A DNA stretch of 64,000 bases, from contig NC_044553.1 in assembly GCF_007565055.1 (NCBI RefSeq), positions 41,927,916 through 41,991,915 on the forward strand. Reading direction: 5' to 3'. Source of the stretch: Rhinopithecus roxellana. Lineage: Eukaryota; Chordata; Mammalia; Primates; Cercopithecidae. The stretch's first letter is position 1, and each line of letters starts with the position of its first letter. Below the pieces are notes generated by a model. That model was not told the origin of the DNA. It was given only the letters and a program-made list of their open reading frames with translations, and ran no database searches. A program made the translations under genes and the position numbers. This document shows positions 42,195 through 55,275 of the stretch, piece by piece.

Positions 42195-44945
42195 TTATAT
42201 TTCATATGGCACTTTGCCAACAAGGATAAGATGCTTTACTTAACAAACAAAAATATAAAGATTGCATCCAACCAGATAAGCACACAAACAAGCCCACTCT
42301 TTCACTAGAGGTTCTCACCAGAGGACTCTGTGACTATAAAAACAAAAATCAGACCTTCAGCAGCTCCAAACAGCTGCCTTAACTGACCAAGGCTTGCAGT
42401 CACCTATGATAAGCGGTTGGCATCTACCTCTAAAGGCTCTGCCACATCAAAGACTCTTCCTTTGGAGAGTCCATGTGGAGACCAATGGACCAGACCAGGA
42501 ATCCTTTTGTCTTCTTCGTTCCCGCTGGGACTTCCTCATTAACCCTTTCTCCTCTATCTTTCTCCTCTTGATGTTAAGTGTTACTTTTGTTTGTTGTGGA
42601 ATGTTTAACCTATAATATTTATATATTGATTAAATATGCTATTATGTATGGTATGTAATCTAGACTGATTTGTGGTGTGGATTGAGCCTGTGTGCCCATG
42701 GCTCTGACTACGGAGTGAATGGAAAGTACTAAGGAGAATTGTCTCCTTGGGAACTCCATGTAGCTTGTGGCTTTTGTGATTAAAATAGTTATCAATAGAA
42801 GTCTGACTCTGTGAAAAGACACACACACATGTGTGAACCTGGACACCTCTAACCCTGCACTGCTCATGACATGGGACTTTAAGAAAAAATTGCCTAAACT
42901 ACTGAGGACATGGATGCCACCAAGTGAGGTATGGGTTAAATCAAACAGAGTAAAACCATAGGTGAGTAGAATGCTTCGGAAATTGATTATCTGATGAACT
43001 CTGAGTTACTTTGGAAAACTTGTCAGTCTATTCTGTTGTGTGTAAGTTTTTTTGTTTTTTCGTTTTTTAAGTACATAAGCAAATTTTCTTTCCTAAATAG
43101 GCACAGTCTCCTGAACATTACTTAATCTTCCTTTGATCATTTTACATTTTGTAGTATCTCTGAGTCATTATTTTAAACATCATTCCCTCTGCATACTGAT
43201 TGTAAATATGAGATTTGAACACTGGACTGAATCTATATAGGACTCATGCATCCCTGGAAGGTGATTTTTGGTGGGAGATAAATCTTGAGTGTGAACTAGT
43301 TTTTACTCTTTGTCCTCTTCTCATGAAATATGAGTATAGCAACAACAACAACAACAGCAAAAAATAGGTTAATTGAGGATTCTGATTAGTTTGGCTTCAT
43401 AAGTTTATCAAATTCTTACTGTATTTTGCTTTAAATCAAAGTGAATTAAATTGAAATCTACATCCCCTATTCTAATTCCTTTAATAAGACTGCATTCTTT
43501 CAACAGCTATTAGAGGAACATTGTTTTGCCCACATATTTTCAAAGAAGTTTCTTGAGCTTATAACACATAGGTCATTATTTAAACTTTAAGAATTCAGAG
43601 GCAGAAATTCTACTCACAAGTGAACTTCACTGAGTTGGCCGACACAGTGTTTTAAATTCTGATTCTACTGTAGAGCAAACTCACATTAAAAAGTTGAGGA
43701 CAAATAACATGTATTGTTTGTACTGGGAAATTGCATCATTAACAGAGTCTTTGATATACAATGGCAAGCCCTGTTTCAGATGTTTACGCTCCCGGGAGCT
43801 TTTCCTAGCATTCTTCCATTAGATGATAGATACATAGAGCAGTGTTCACAAACTCTGAGTGGCATTGACATTAATTTCTAATAAGGTTTAGAAAAATTTC
43901 TAGACATATAAACTTTATTAGGCTGAGGACATAATTGATTTTAAATTAATATTTGATTTTAAATCTTTCCTTAGAATAAAATGCTTGCTTGCCCAAATTC
44001 TCTGTTTAAAAAAAGTAGAAATTGAATGTGAATGGACAACGGGTAAAAGCAAACTATGTCTTCTTGGAATGGTTCACAAATGATGGTTCACATCACCCAT
44101 AGGGATTTTGGACAGGAGTTCTTAAGGCAGGAGAATAGAACAAAATTCTCAAGGTTATGTCTTGCTACAATTAAGAGAGAAGTTTAAACCTTAAGCTCTT
44201 TTTAAAAAAGTTTTCCACATGCTCAGGATAAGCACTCTAGTATCATAGCAGAAATGAAGCATGCATGAACCAAATAGTGTCAAAATCTCACTCAACAAGG
44301 ATCATGTAGCTACTACCGTCACTGCCACTGCCATTGCCACACGATGCCACAAAGATCAACTGTAAGCATTGATACAGCACCATCTCTTGAAGATCAACTA
44401 GCCACTTATTTTGACAGATACCACTACACATTTCCGGTATAGCTTACACAATTACCACTATCCAACTGTTTACAGGGCATTTCACCCACTAGCATGCACC
44501 TCACACACTTTCACATCAGACAAGCAACTTACTTTACACCAAAGGCAATAAGGCAGTGGGCACATGACCATGAAATCCATGTTGTACCACTGACTTTACT
44601 ACTCAGAAACTGCTGACCTAAAAGTGTGTGGGAATCACTTACTGAAGGTGCTGCTGAAGCCCCACACTACCGACAATATTCTGCCGGCCTGGGGCACCAT
44701 CCTCCAATATACAAAATCCATACTAAATCAATGACCACTATTTGATGCTCTGTCTCCCGAAAGAAAAAATATATGGGTCTCAGAATCAAGGCATGGAAGC
44801 CACACGACCCCTCTTACTATCACCCTCAGTAACTCACTTCAGGAATGTGTGCTTCCCATTCTCAGAATTCTGAGCACCACAGGTTTAGAGAATTCTTCTA
44901 CCAGCAGACATAGCAATGTCCCATTTAGATAGAAGATACATCTGC
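42195..44945. other. Unassigned noncoding sequence
   Basis: No recognisable element. There is a short CAA-rich tract near 43338-43361. Sequence flanking the Alu (41750-42900) has a compositional look that could be an unrecognised LTR, but I cannot support a family. Confidence 0.5.
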
Positions 44946-44949
44946 CACT

Positions 44950-45185
44950 TTGAGTGCCGTTTGAGAAATCTTTATACTGTTTACCTTAATAGCCTTCCTA
45001 AATTACACTTCCATCTACACTGTGTAAGAGTTCCTTTTTCTCTGCATCCTTGCCAGCATTTATTATCTTTTTAATAATAGTTACCCTAACTGGGAAAGAC
45101 AACATCTGGTTATTGTTTTGATTTGCATTTCCCTGATGATTAGTGATGCTGAGGATTTTTTTCATAGACCTGTTGGACATTACTA
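44950..45185 (-). mobile_element. L1M ORF2 C-terminal fragment (minus strand)
   Basis: The reverse complement reads as L1 ORF2 near its 3' end: 'atcagggaaatgcaaatcaa' (from 'ttgatttgcatttccctgat'), then a 'gcaaggatgcagagaaaaag'-like stretch. Truncated at both ends. Confidence 0.72.
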
Positions 45186-46519
45186 CTTTAATTCTTATGA
45201 ATGAAAACCATATACAATGTAAACCAGTGAGTTAGGCATGGATATGATTAACCATGAGATCAACTAACCCTGGGAAGTGTCAGGACCGGACCTATGCAAA
45301 TGCCATGTCTTCCTGAAACCCTGTTCCAGAACTGCTTTCATGTGACTAACTCTGTTTCTACTCTTTCATATTATCTGTTTGTTTACATACTTCCCCCAAC
45401 TTACATATTCCCAACCACTCCATTTTAATCTCAGTGCATGACTGATTTTCAGCTTTGCTATTCTACGTGAGCACTGACCCTAAAAGGGACTTCCAATCCA
45501 TTTAGCTACTAGATTATGAAACAGAAGAGAAAAATAAACATAACATTGAATTCCTATAACCATATTAGCTTTTTACAAATCAGATCCACCATGGCAGTGA
45601 AGACTCACCATCCGTCTTTTGGTTCATTAATATTATAAGGAAATCTATTCCTGTGGGCAGATATTAAATATGAGAGAAATTAACACAGTTGCACTAATGC
45701 AATCACAATGTCAATAATTTATAATCTGAGAAAAGCAACTGGTAAACCACATTTTAATTATTCAGGCTCATCATGACACATTACTTATATGGCATTTTAA
45801 AACTCATTCACACAATAATTAATCCAGGCAAAAAGGTTTTAATAAATTATAACCAGATACATTATACCAGCATACTTTTCTCTCAGCATATTTTTTCCTA
45901 TACTACTGGACATTTGTAAGAATATCCCTGGGGTCAGATATATTCATACTCCTTCATTTACCAAGCTTTACAAGTGTTTTTAAATATATTAGTTTAATAT
46001 GTTACCAATGAGATAAATTACTCAGTAAACAAATGGGTAGTCTGAAAATAAGACTGCGTGTTCATGGATTTCACATTTGCTTCTAGGCTGCAATACATGG
46101 AGCAGTAAAGAATAGCTTGGAATTAAAACCTGTTAAATTCAGGAACATGCTGGATAATTTTAAAAGTTGGATGGTTATAAAGATGCAAAACCATGTTTCA
46201 TTTGTGAAAACTAAAAGTTCCTAATAAGAGCATTAAAAATTTGAAAAGATCTATTTTTATCACTTGTTTTGTGACAGATCTAAATTCAGTATTGTCATTG
46301 TGCTTTTTTTTTTTTTTTGCAACAGTTCTAGTGATGAAACTAGTTTTAAAACACACAAGACATGTTCAACCCTTTGACATTCCAATCACCATGGCTCTCT
46401 ACCAACTTGGACACTTGAGAAGGAATGCTTTTAAGTCTATTTAACTAGTTGTCTATGTTTTAGAAAAGAAAAAAATAAAGCAAAACAAACAAAAAATCTC
46501 CTGACATTTGTATTGCCCA
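45186..46519. other. Unassigned noncoding sequence
   Basis: AT-rich DNA with a T tract at 46304-46318. No elements or gene signals recognised. Confidence 0.55.
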
Positions 46520-46690
46520 TTTAAAAGTACTCCCATGTGCATTAGCATATCTGATCATCTAAAGACAATTTATTTGGGACAGATATTATCCCAATTTATA
46601 GTTGAGGATACTAATATCAGAGAGGTTTAGACTTGCCCAAGGTCACACTGGAAAGTTTCCAATATCATTTTAACTTTTATACCACCATAC
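46520..46690 (+). mobile_element. MIR fragment
   Basis: 'gatattatcccaatttatag', 'ttgaggatactaatatcaga' and 'gacttgcccaaggtcacact' are the MIR core landmarks in order. The following 'agtatctgacacccagttg ... aatgaatgaat' (to about 46810) may be the MIR/L2-like 3' end. Confidence 0.75.
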
Positions 46691-47518
46691 TACTGCTGCA
46701 GTTAGAAAAAATGTGCTTTATTTATATTGGCATCACTCAGCCATAGAGCAGTATCTGACACCCAGTTGTTTAATGCATGTTTTGTAAATGAATGAATAGA
46801 GAAATGATTGAATGTCTGAGTCACTGTTGGTTTCTGTAAGAGAGATGATTTAGCTACCTTTGGCAGGAAATGAATCCCTTCAGCTCATTACAGTGGCACT
46901 AAGAGCTCTAGAGATGAGGTTAATTTTGAAGATTCCTAAAACATGAACACCTAAAGGTCCAGTTGTAAGCCTCATTCAGAAATCCCCACCTCTTCTTGTG
47001 AGTCAAGTTAAGTTGGGTACAAGATGTTTCACATAAGCCTCATGGTAACCCAAGGGCAAAAACCTATAGTAGATACACAAAAGAGAAAAAGAAAATAATC
47101 AAAAAATTCTACTACAGAAAATTATATAATCACAAAGAAAGACTGCAAGAAAGAAAGGAAGGAATAAAGAATCTACAAAATATCCAGAAAACAATAAATA
47201 AAATATCTATAGTAAATATTTACCTACCCACTTTAAATGTACATGGCCAAAAATTAATAGAGTATACAGAGCAGCTAAATGAATTTGAAACAGGACCCAA
47301 CTACATGCTGCCTACAAGAGACTCATTTCACTTGTAAGGAAACACGTAGACTGAAAATGAAATGATAGAAATAGATATCCCATGCAAATGGCAACCAAAA
47401 TAGAGCGTGAGCAGCTATACTTATCAGGTAAAATAGCCTTTACATTCAAAACTGTAAAAAAGAAAATAAAATATTATGTGATAAAGAAGTCACTTCATTA
47501 AAAGGATAAAGAATTATA

Positions 47519-47694
47519 CCCCGTCTCTACCAAAAAATACAAAAAACTAGCCGGGCGAGGTGGCAGGCGCCTGTAGTCCCAGCTACTCGGGAGGCTGAGG
47601 CGGGAGAATGGCGTGAACCCGGGAGGCAGAGCTTTCAGTGAGCCGAGATCCGGCCACTGCACTCCAGCCTGGGCGACAGAGTGAGACTCCATCT

Positions 47695-47733
<39 letters not shown>
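47519..47733 (+). mobile_element. 5'-truncated AluY (AluYRa-like) with long poly(A)
   Basis: Starts in the left arm at 'ccccgtctctaccaaaaaat', so about the first 110 bp are missing. The right arm is complete and the tail is about 41 uninterrupted A. The target-site duplication 'aaagaattata' lies at 47508-47518 and 47734-47744. The pure tail and low divergence suggest a recent insertion. Confidence 0.93.
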
Positions 47734-47738
<5 letters not shown>

Positions 47739-47917
47739 ATTATAAATACATATGCACCTGATATCAGAGCACCTAAATGAATAAAGCAATATTAACAGAT
47801 CTGAAGGGAGAGATAGACAGCAATACAATAATTGTAGGAGATTTCAATATTACAGTTTCAGCAATAGAAAGATGATCCAGGAAAAACTTAATAAGGAAAT
47901 ATTGGACTTCACCTATA

Positions 47918-47931
47918 TTTTCTTTTTTTTT
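47918..47931. other. Oligo(T) insertion with 10-bp direct repeats
   Basis: A T-rich segment of 14 bp ('ttttctttttttttt') lies between two perfect copies of 'ttcacctata' (47908-47917 and 47932-47941) inside L1M ORF2. It looks like a tail-only insertion on the minus strand; local slippage duplication is the alternative. Confidence 0.5.
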
Positions 47932-48397
47932 TTCACCTATACTTTCAATTAAATGGAGCTAAGAGATATATGTAGAACATTCACAGGATACATATTCTCA
48001 AGCCCACGTGAAACATTCTCCAGGATAGATCATACGTTAAGTCACAAATCAAATGAGAATAGAGAAACTGTAGAAAAAATATCAATAAAATAAAAATATA
48101 AAAAATAAAATAAAAATACCAATAAAACAAAGAGGATGAGTTTTTGCAAAAATAAGTAAAAATGAAAAACCCTTAGCTAGACCAACTAAGGCAAAGATTC
48201 AAACAACTGAAATTACAAATTAAAGAGGAGACATTACAACAGATGCCTCAGAAATGAAAAGGATCATAAGGGATCCTTCGCCAAAAAATGAGATAACCTA
48301 GAGAAAATTCATAAATTCCTGGCAACGCACAACCCAGTGGGATTGAATCAAGTAGAAATAGAAAGTTTCAACAAACCACTAACAAACAAAGTTGAAG

Positions 48398-51389
48398 TAG
48401 CAACCATTTACTGATTAGGAGATCCTTTCCCCATTGTTTGTTTTTGTCAGGTTTGTCGAAGATCAGATGGTTGTAGATGTGTGGTGGTATTTCTGAGGCC
48501 TCTGTTCTGCTCCAGTAGTCTATATATCTATTTTGGTACTAGTATCATGCTGTTTTGGTTACTGTAGCCTTGTAGTACAGTTTGAAGTCAGGTAGCATAA
48601 TGCCTCCAGCTTTGTTCTTTGTACTTAGGATTGTCTTGGCTTTACGGGGTCTTCTTTGATTCCATATAAAATTTTAAATAGTTTTTTCTAATTCTGTGAA
48701 GAATGTCAACTGTAGTTTGATGGGAATAGCATTGAATCTATAAATTACTTTAGGCAGTATGACCATTTTCATGATATTGTTTCTTTCTATCCATGAGGAT
48801 GGAATGTTTTTCCATTTGTTTGTGTCCTCTCTTACTTCCTTGGGCAGCAGTTTGTAGTTCTCCTTGAAGAGGACCTTCACATCCCTAGTAAGCCATATTC
48901 ATAGGCATTCTCTTTGTAGCAATTGCGAATGGGCGTTCATTCATGACTTGGCTCTCTGCTTGCCTACTGTTGGTATAAAGGAATGCTTGTGATTTTTGCA
49001 CATTGATTTAGTATCCTGAGACTTTGCTGAAGTTCTTTATCAGATCAAGAAGTTTTTGGGATGAGATGATGGGGTTTTCTAAATATAAAATCATGTCATC
49101 TGCAAACAGAGACAACTTGACTTCCCCTCTTCCTATTTGAATACCCTTTATTTTTTTATCTTGCCTGATTGCCCTGGCCAGAACTTCCAATACTATGTTG
49201 AACAGGAGTGGTGAGAGAGGGCATCCTTGTCTTGTACCAGTTTTCAAAGGTAATGCTTCCAGCTTTTGCCCATTCAATATGATGTTGGCTGTGGGTTTGT
49301 CATAAATAGCTCTTATTATTTTGAGGTATATTCCATGCAAAGACACACATAGCCTCAAAAAAAAGGGATGGAGGACAATTTACCAAGCAAATAGAAAGCA
49401 AAAAAAAAAAAAAAAGCAGGGGTTGCAATCCTAGTCTCCAACAAAACAGAGTTTAAATGAACACAGACCAAAAAAGACAAAGAAGGGTATTACATACCGA
49501 TAAAGGAAACAATTCAACAAAAGAGCTAAGTATTCTGAATATATATGTACCCAAAACAGGAGCACCCAGAGTCATAAAACAAGTTCTTACAGACCTACAA
49601 AGAGACTTAGACTCCCACAAAATAATAGTGGGAGACTTTAACACCCCACTGTCAGGATTAGATCAATGAGACAGAAAGTTAAAAAAGATATTCAGGACTG
49701 AACTCAGCTCTGGATCAAATGGACCTAGTAGACATCTACAGAACTCTCCACCCCAAATCAACAGGATATACATTCTTCTCAGTGCCACATGACACTCATT
49801 CTAAAATCGACCACATAATTGGAAATAAAACACTCCTCAGCTAATGCAAAAGAACTGAAATCATAACAGTCTCTCAAACCACAGTGCCATCAAATTAGAA
49901 CTCAGGATTAAGAAACTCACTCAAAACCACACACTTTCATGGAAATTGAACAACCTGTTTCTGAATGACTCCTGGGTAACTGATGAAATTAAGGCAAAAA
50001 TAAGTAAGTTCTTTGAAACCAATGAGAACAAAGAGACAACATACCAGAATCTCTGGGACACAGCTAAAGCAGTGTTAAGACAGAAATTTATAGCACGAAA
50101 TGCTCATATCAGAAAGTTAGGAAGATCTCAAATTGACACCCTAACATCACAATGAAAAGAGCTAGAGAGGCAAGAGCAAGCTAATCCAAAAGCTAGGAGA
50201 CAAGAAATAACTAAGATCAGAAAAGAACTGAAGGAGATAGAGACATAAAAAACCCTTAAAAAAATCAGTGATTCCAGGAGCTGCTTTTTTGAAAAAAAAA
50301 AAAAAAAAAAAAATTAACTACATAGATAGACCCTAGCTAGACTAATAAGGAAGTAAAGAGAGAAGAATAAAATAGACACAATAAAAAATGATAAAGGAGA
50401 TGTCACCACTGACCCCACAGAAATACAAACAAAGAGAATACTATATCACCTTTATACAAATAAACTAGAAAATCTAGAAGGAATGGATACATTCCGGGAC
50501 ACATTCACCCTCCCAAGACTAAATCAAGAAGAAGTCAAATCCCTGAATAGACCAATAACAACTTCTGAAGTGGAGACAATAACTAATAGCCTACCAACCA
50601 AAAAAAGCCCAGGACCAGAAGGATTCACAGCCCAATTCTACCAGAAGTACAAAGAGGTACAAACCTGAAACTATTCCAAACAATTGAAAAGGTGGGACTG
50701 CTCCGTAACTCATTCTGTGAGGGCAGCATCATCCTGATACCAAAACCTGGCAGAGACATAACAAAAAAAGAAATCTGGGCCGGGCGCGGTGGCTCAAGCC
50801 TGTAATCCCAGCACTTTGGGAGGCCGAGACAGGCGGATCACGAGGTCAGGAGATCGAGACCATCCTGGCTAACACGGTGAAACCCTGTCTCTACTAAAAA
50901 AATACAAAAACCTAGCCGGGCATGGTGGTGGGAGCCTGTAGTCCCAGCTACTGGGGAGGCTGAGGCAGGAGAATGGCGTAAACCTGGGAGGCGGAGCTTG
51001 CAGTGAACCGAGATCCAGTCACTGCACTCCAGCCTGGGTGACAGAGCGAGACTCTGTCTCAAAAAAAAAAAAAAAAAAAAAAAGAAAGAAAACTTCAGGC
51101 CACTATCCCTGATGAACATCAGTGTGAAAATCCTCAATAAAATACTGGCAAACCAAATCCAGTAGCACATCAAAAAGCTTATCCACACAATCAAGCCACC
51201 TTCATCCCTGGGATGCAAGGCTGGTTCAACATATGCAAATCAATAAATGTAATCCATCACATAAACAGAACCAAAGACAAAAACCACATGATTATATCAA
51301 TAGACATAGAAAAGACCTTTGATAAAATTTAACGTCCCTTCATGTTAAAAACATGCAATCAACTAGATATTGATGGAACATATCTCAAA
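48398..51389 (-). mobile_element. L1PA-type element with 5' inversion, lacking its 3' end
   Basis: Positions 49337 down to 48398 read as minus-strand L1 ORF2 RT, beginning at GIYLKIIRAIYDKPTA and containing LSLFADDMILYLENP. Positions 49338-51389 read as plus-strand L1 from the endonuclease ('catgcaaagacacacatagc') to the early RT, ending at 'gatggaacatatctcaaa' (about 51389). The two parts meet at nearly the same L1 coordinate (G-[IT]-YLK), as twin priming on a minus-strand insertion predicts. There is no ORF2 C-terminus, 3' UTR or poly(A) at 48398. It is inserted in an L1M and itself contains an Alu. Confidence 0.8.
50778..51083 (+). mobile_element. AluY-type element (Old World monkey-like)
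   Basis: Full-length Alu with 'ctcaagcctg' and an A tail of about 23. Flanks 'aaagaaatct' (before) and 'aaagaaaact' (after) form a near-perfect target duplication in L1 RT sequence. A few substitutions ('gccgagacaggcgg', 'gatccagtcactg') make it slightly older than the 41881 copy. Confidence 0.93.
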
Positions 51390-52885
51390 TTCTTCTAACA
51401 CTCTTCTAAAGTTTAGAACTAGAAGGAATACTTTCAAATCCATGTTTGAGGCCAGCATCATTCTTATGTCAAAGCCAGACACAATAAGAAAACTACAGGC
51501 CAGTATCTCAGATGAACATAGATGCAAAAATCATCAAGAGAACACCAGCAAAATGAACTCAAGAACACATCAAAAAAGATTATAATGAACAAGTTGGATT
51601 TATCCCTGGTATGCAGTGTTGGTTTAAAATAGGCATATCAATTAATGTGATAAACCACGTTAACAGAATTAATGACAAAAACCAGCTGCTCAACAGATGC
51701 AGAAAAGGTATTTGACAAAGCTGAACCTTCTTTCATGGTAAAAACATTGTTGAAAGAATGGTAAAGAGGCTGAAGAGACAACTTAAATACTGGGAGAATA
51801 TATGTATCAATCATAGTCTCTCTCAAGAGGTTAATACCTAAAATATGGAAGGAACTCAAACAACTTGATAGCAAAACAAAAGAATAACCTGATTAAAAAA
51901 TAGGTAAAGGACCTGAATAGACTTATTTCTAGAGAAGATATACAAATGCCCAACAAGTATATGAAAAGGTGCTCAACATCACTAGTCATCAGGGAAATGC
52001 AAATCAAAACCACAATGATTTATCACCTAATATCTGTTGGGATGCTCATTATAAAAAAGGCAAGCGATAAGTGGTGGTGAGGGTGTAGAGAAAAGGAAAC
52101 GTTGGTAGACTGTTGGTAGGAATGCAGATTTGTGCAGCCCCTGGAAAACTTCACAGAGCTTCCTAAAAGAAATTCAACGTAGAACTACCATATGATCTAG
52201 TAATCCCTCTTCTGCATATATACCCAAAGGTAATGAAATCACCACCTCATAAAGATACCTGCGTGCCTATGCTTACTGTAGCTTATTCACAATAGCCAAG
52301 ATAGGGCAACAACCTAAGTGTCCACTGATTGAGGAATGGATAAGGAAGTCATGCTATACATACACAACAGAATAATATTTGGCCTTAAAAAATAAGATCC
52401 TGCCATTTTCAGCAACATGGGTGAACCTAGGCAATACTATGTTCACTGAAATGAGCCAGATATAGAAAGACAAATACTATACTATAGGATCTCGCTTAGA
52501 TGTGAAATCTTAAAAAAAAAATAATAAACACAAAGTGACAGAGTAGAATGGTAGTTGGGAAAGGCACAGGGGAAATGGGAGATGTAGACCAAAGGTTACA
52601 AATTTTTTATTTACACAGGATGAATACATGTAGAGAAATAGCATACAGCATGAGCACTATAATTAATGATATTACATTTTATATACTGGACATCTGTTAA
52701 AACAATAAATTTTAGATACTCTTACCCCCCCACACACACACACGTACATGCACAAAGGAAAGGTAACTATGGAAGATAATATGTTATTAATTTGACTGTT
52801 GTAAGTACTTCACCATGCAGAAATACACGAAAACATGTTGCATACCTTAAATTTACACAATAAAAATATTACACAATAAAAAATT

Positions 52886-53955
52886 TTCATTATTGAAAAA
52901 TAAAATTATTTTTCACAAAAATTGTTAACATGTAACATATTAGGATCATTGTACACATATTTTTTAACATTTCTCAATGTTAATTGTTAATATGGTGAGT
53001 ATTAATAGAACCTACATAAACAAAAAAATAAAAATAAATATGTCTGCCCCATTCTACTGAGAGATCTTCAGGGAAAATACTCTAGTAGTACAGGTTAATA
53101 TTTTTAAAACCCTATAAATAACTTGTGTGGACATAATTACCAAGTCAAATAAGAATTTGCCTATGAATCATCAATTATTTCAGTGTCCTAGGCATCTCTA
53201 AAGCCGCAAGACAAGGTGAACCTGGAAAAGAATTGAAATTTTCCCCATTCAGATGTATTGTTTTTGTTCACCAGTAACTGTAGGAATTTTTAGAAATCAA
53301 GATGCATTCTACATGTTCATTGCATTCAATAGTACGGATGTCATGAAAATGTTCCCTTATTTATCTGTATGCCTAATCATTAAACTATAATATGAAGTAA
53401 ATACTCAATAATTCATTTGAAATACTCTTCTCTAGTTACTGCAGATTTGAGTGATTATTTAAATGTCATCCAATGAGGCAGAGTAGGATGATTGCCAACC
53501 AGGTGCCCATCTAAGGTATTCCTCCTGAAAGGCATCAAAACTCATGTGCTTACAGCTAAGAAGCATGATATAATTATTTATTCTTTCTTCAATAAAGTAT
53601 GCTTCAGTTTACTACTGTGAGCCAGGGAGGAGTGAAGAGAAAGTGGAATGGACTAAAAACTCTGAGAAATAAAGCACGGCTAAGGCCGACAGCCAGAGAA
53701 GCTGTGGTTCTGAAATTGGCTGCTTTCTCTCAAACACTAGGAGATTTTCCTTCTCACAGAGATTAGCTTCTTTTCCTCACACAAGTAGAAGGGGACTTTT
53801 AGAAATAGAAAGAAAACATCATACACTGCTGTATAGGAAGAAAAATTTAACTCAAGAAGATCTTTCACAGTGATATGAATTAAAACATAAGGCAGGACTA
53901 TCCTGACAAAGACCAAATATGCAATTATATAAGCTGATATTCATCATCTTTCTCA
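52886..53955. other. Unassigned noncoding sequence
   Basis: AT-rich, no element or gene recognised. Confidence 0.55.
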
Positions 53956-53959
53956 ACAT

Positions 53960-54175
53960 CATCATCTACTGAATGTCTACTATGTACCAACAACAGGTTA
54001 AGTGCTTTCCAGGTAATCTCACAAAACCTTTATGATCCAGGTACTTTTATGAATCCTTTTTTTTTCAAATGAAGAAATTAAAGCCTACAGAAGTTGTAAG
54101 TTACTGGTCCAAAGTGACTAAGCTGCTAAAGATCGAAGATTCCTCTCACTCCAAAGTCCCAGTCTTCCCAAAGAG
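53960..54175 (+). mobile_element. MIR element
   Basis: A long MIR match: 'ctgaatgtctactatgtacc', 'taagtgctttccaggtaatc', 'tttcaaatgaagaaattaaa' and 'gttactggtccaaagtgact' in consensus order. Confidence 0.75.
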
Positions 54176-54229
54176 CAAAGAAGAGACGAATATGTACCTA
54201 GAATAAAAATACTGTGTAGTATTTGGATA

Positions 54230-54485
54230 AGAAAATGAGTGTTACCGAAAGGAGGAGAGAGCACGCAGGATGGGAAGAGAAGACGAGTTATGTTTGTGGT
54301 ATAATTAGGAGACTGACCAAGTCAGTGGAGGATTTGTAGTGAGGAATGTGAGGAAGCAAGCTAGCAGAGTAGACCGGGGGCAAATCAGTCCAATATATTT
54401 AAATGCTAATCTAAAACCCATGACAATTGGAAGCCATTGCACATTTTTAATCAGAGTCCAAGACTAGAAGAATCCTGTGCTTGTT
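54230..54485 (-). mobile_element. L2 LINE fragment (minus strand)
   Basis: 'gacaattggaagccattgca' followed by 'tttttaatcagagtccaag' corresponds to the reverse of L2 internal sequence. Weakly conserved upstream. Confidence 0.5.
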
Positions 54486-55124
54486 TTAAGAAAAGAAAAC
54501 AAACAAGCTCATCAGAATTTACAGTTAAAATTAATTTTATTGACAATCTGTTTAAATACCTTCAATTTAGGGACTAGACACTGAGACCTGAGTTAGGGAT
54601 CCCTATTCTTCACTACTACTAATTTAAAAATCAAGATAAGTGAACATTACATTTAGTTGAGAAAAGAAATAACCAGTTTGAATAATAACCTTTTAATCAC
54701 AGTTACATTGTTTTGTTCCTTGAGAATCTGTAATCTTCTAAAGAAAATAGATTCCTACCTTTATGACAGGAACTTTATTAATGTAGACACTTAGTAAAGA
54801 AGCAATATAAGTGGTACCAGCTACAAAGTATGGGTTTAGGAGAAGTAATTGACAAGAATTGGGGGAAGGTCATATGTCCCATTATAGCCATGTTCCCCAA
54901 GACCCCCAGAATGCCCTTAACCCATAACTGCTCAATGACATGGTGGCTTTCAGGTGAATGCCATAGAGCTTGCTGGCCAAGGAACACAGAGAAGACATCA
55001 GAAAATGCCTTGAGTCACTTGCCTACAGTCAAGTATCTCCTCTTTGAGGCTCTTTGCATTCTGCACTTTCTCAGTAATCAGCTACATCAGATCACTTTTC
55101 CACTTTTTGTTTCTATTCATTTAT
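54486..55124. other. Unassigned noncoding sequence
   Basis: No recognised elements. A 125-codon plus-strand frame (54830-55207) runs into an Alu-related monomer and shows no domain, so it is not called. Confidence 0.55.
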
Positions 55125-55275
55125 TATTTTTTAAGAGATGGGTGTCATCACTGTATTGTCCAGGATTGCCTCAAATTCTCAGGCTTGTCTCAGACGTCCA
55201 GGGCTAAAGCCATTCTCCCACCTCAAGCCTCCTGAGTAGCTAGGACTATAGGCTCATGCCACTGCATCTGACTCT
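55125..55275 (-). mobile_element. Free left Alu monomer (FLAM) or AluJ left arm
   Basis: Minus-strand monomer from 'ttttttaagagatgggtgtc' to 'gccactgcatctgactc', with 'cctcctgagtagctaggact' in place. There is no right arm, and high divergence fits FLAM or AluJ age. Confidence 0.75.

Larger units (their letters stand above)
47020..52885 (+). mobile_element. L1M element, heavily invaded
   Basis: Sense-strand older L1. The inter-ORF and ORF2 start lie at about 47030-47480 ('cctacaagagactcatttca'). The endonuclease part lies at 47737-48390 after an Alu. The RT part resumes at 51390 ('gaggccagcatcattcttat', 'ggatttatccctggtatgca') after an inverted younger L1. An internal ORF2 deletion lies near 51745-51780. 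The C-terminal region ('atcagggaaatgcaaatcaa', about 51990) and 3' UTR ('ttgcataccttaaatttaca') end near 52885. A C/AC-rich microsatellite lies at about 52725-52743. Confidence 0.75.

Noticed and set aside
42195..42900. Possible LTR around the young Alu
   Set aside because: No TG...CA ends, polyadenylation context or family landmarks could be confirmed.
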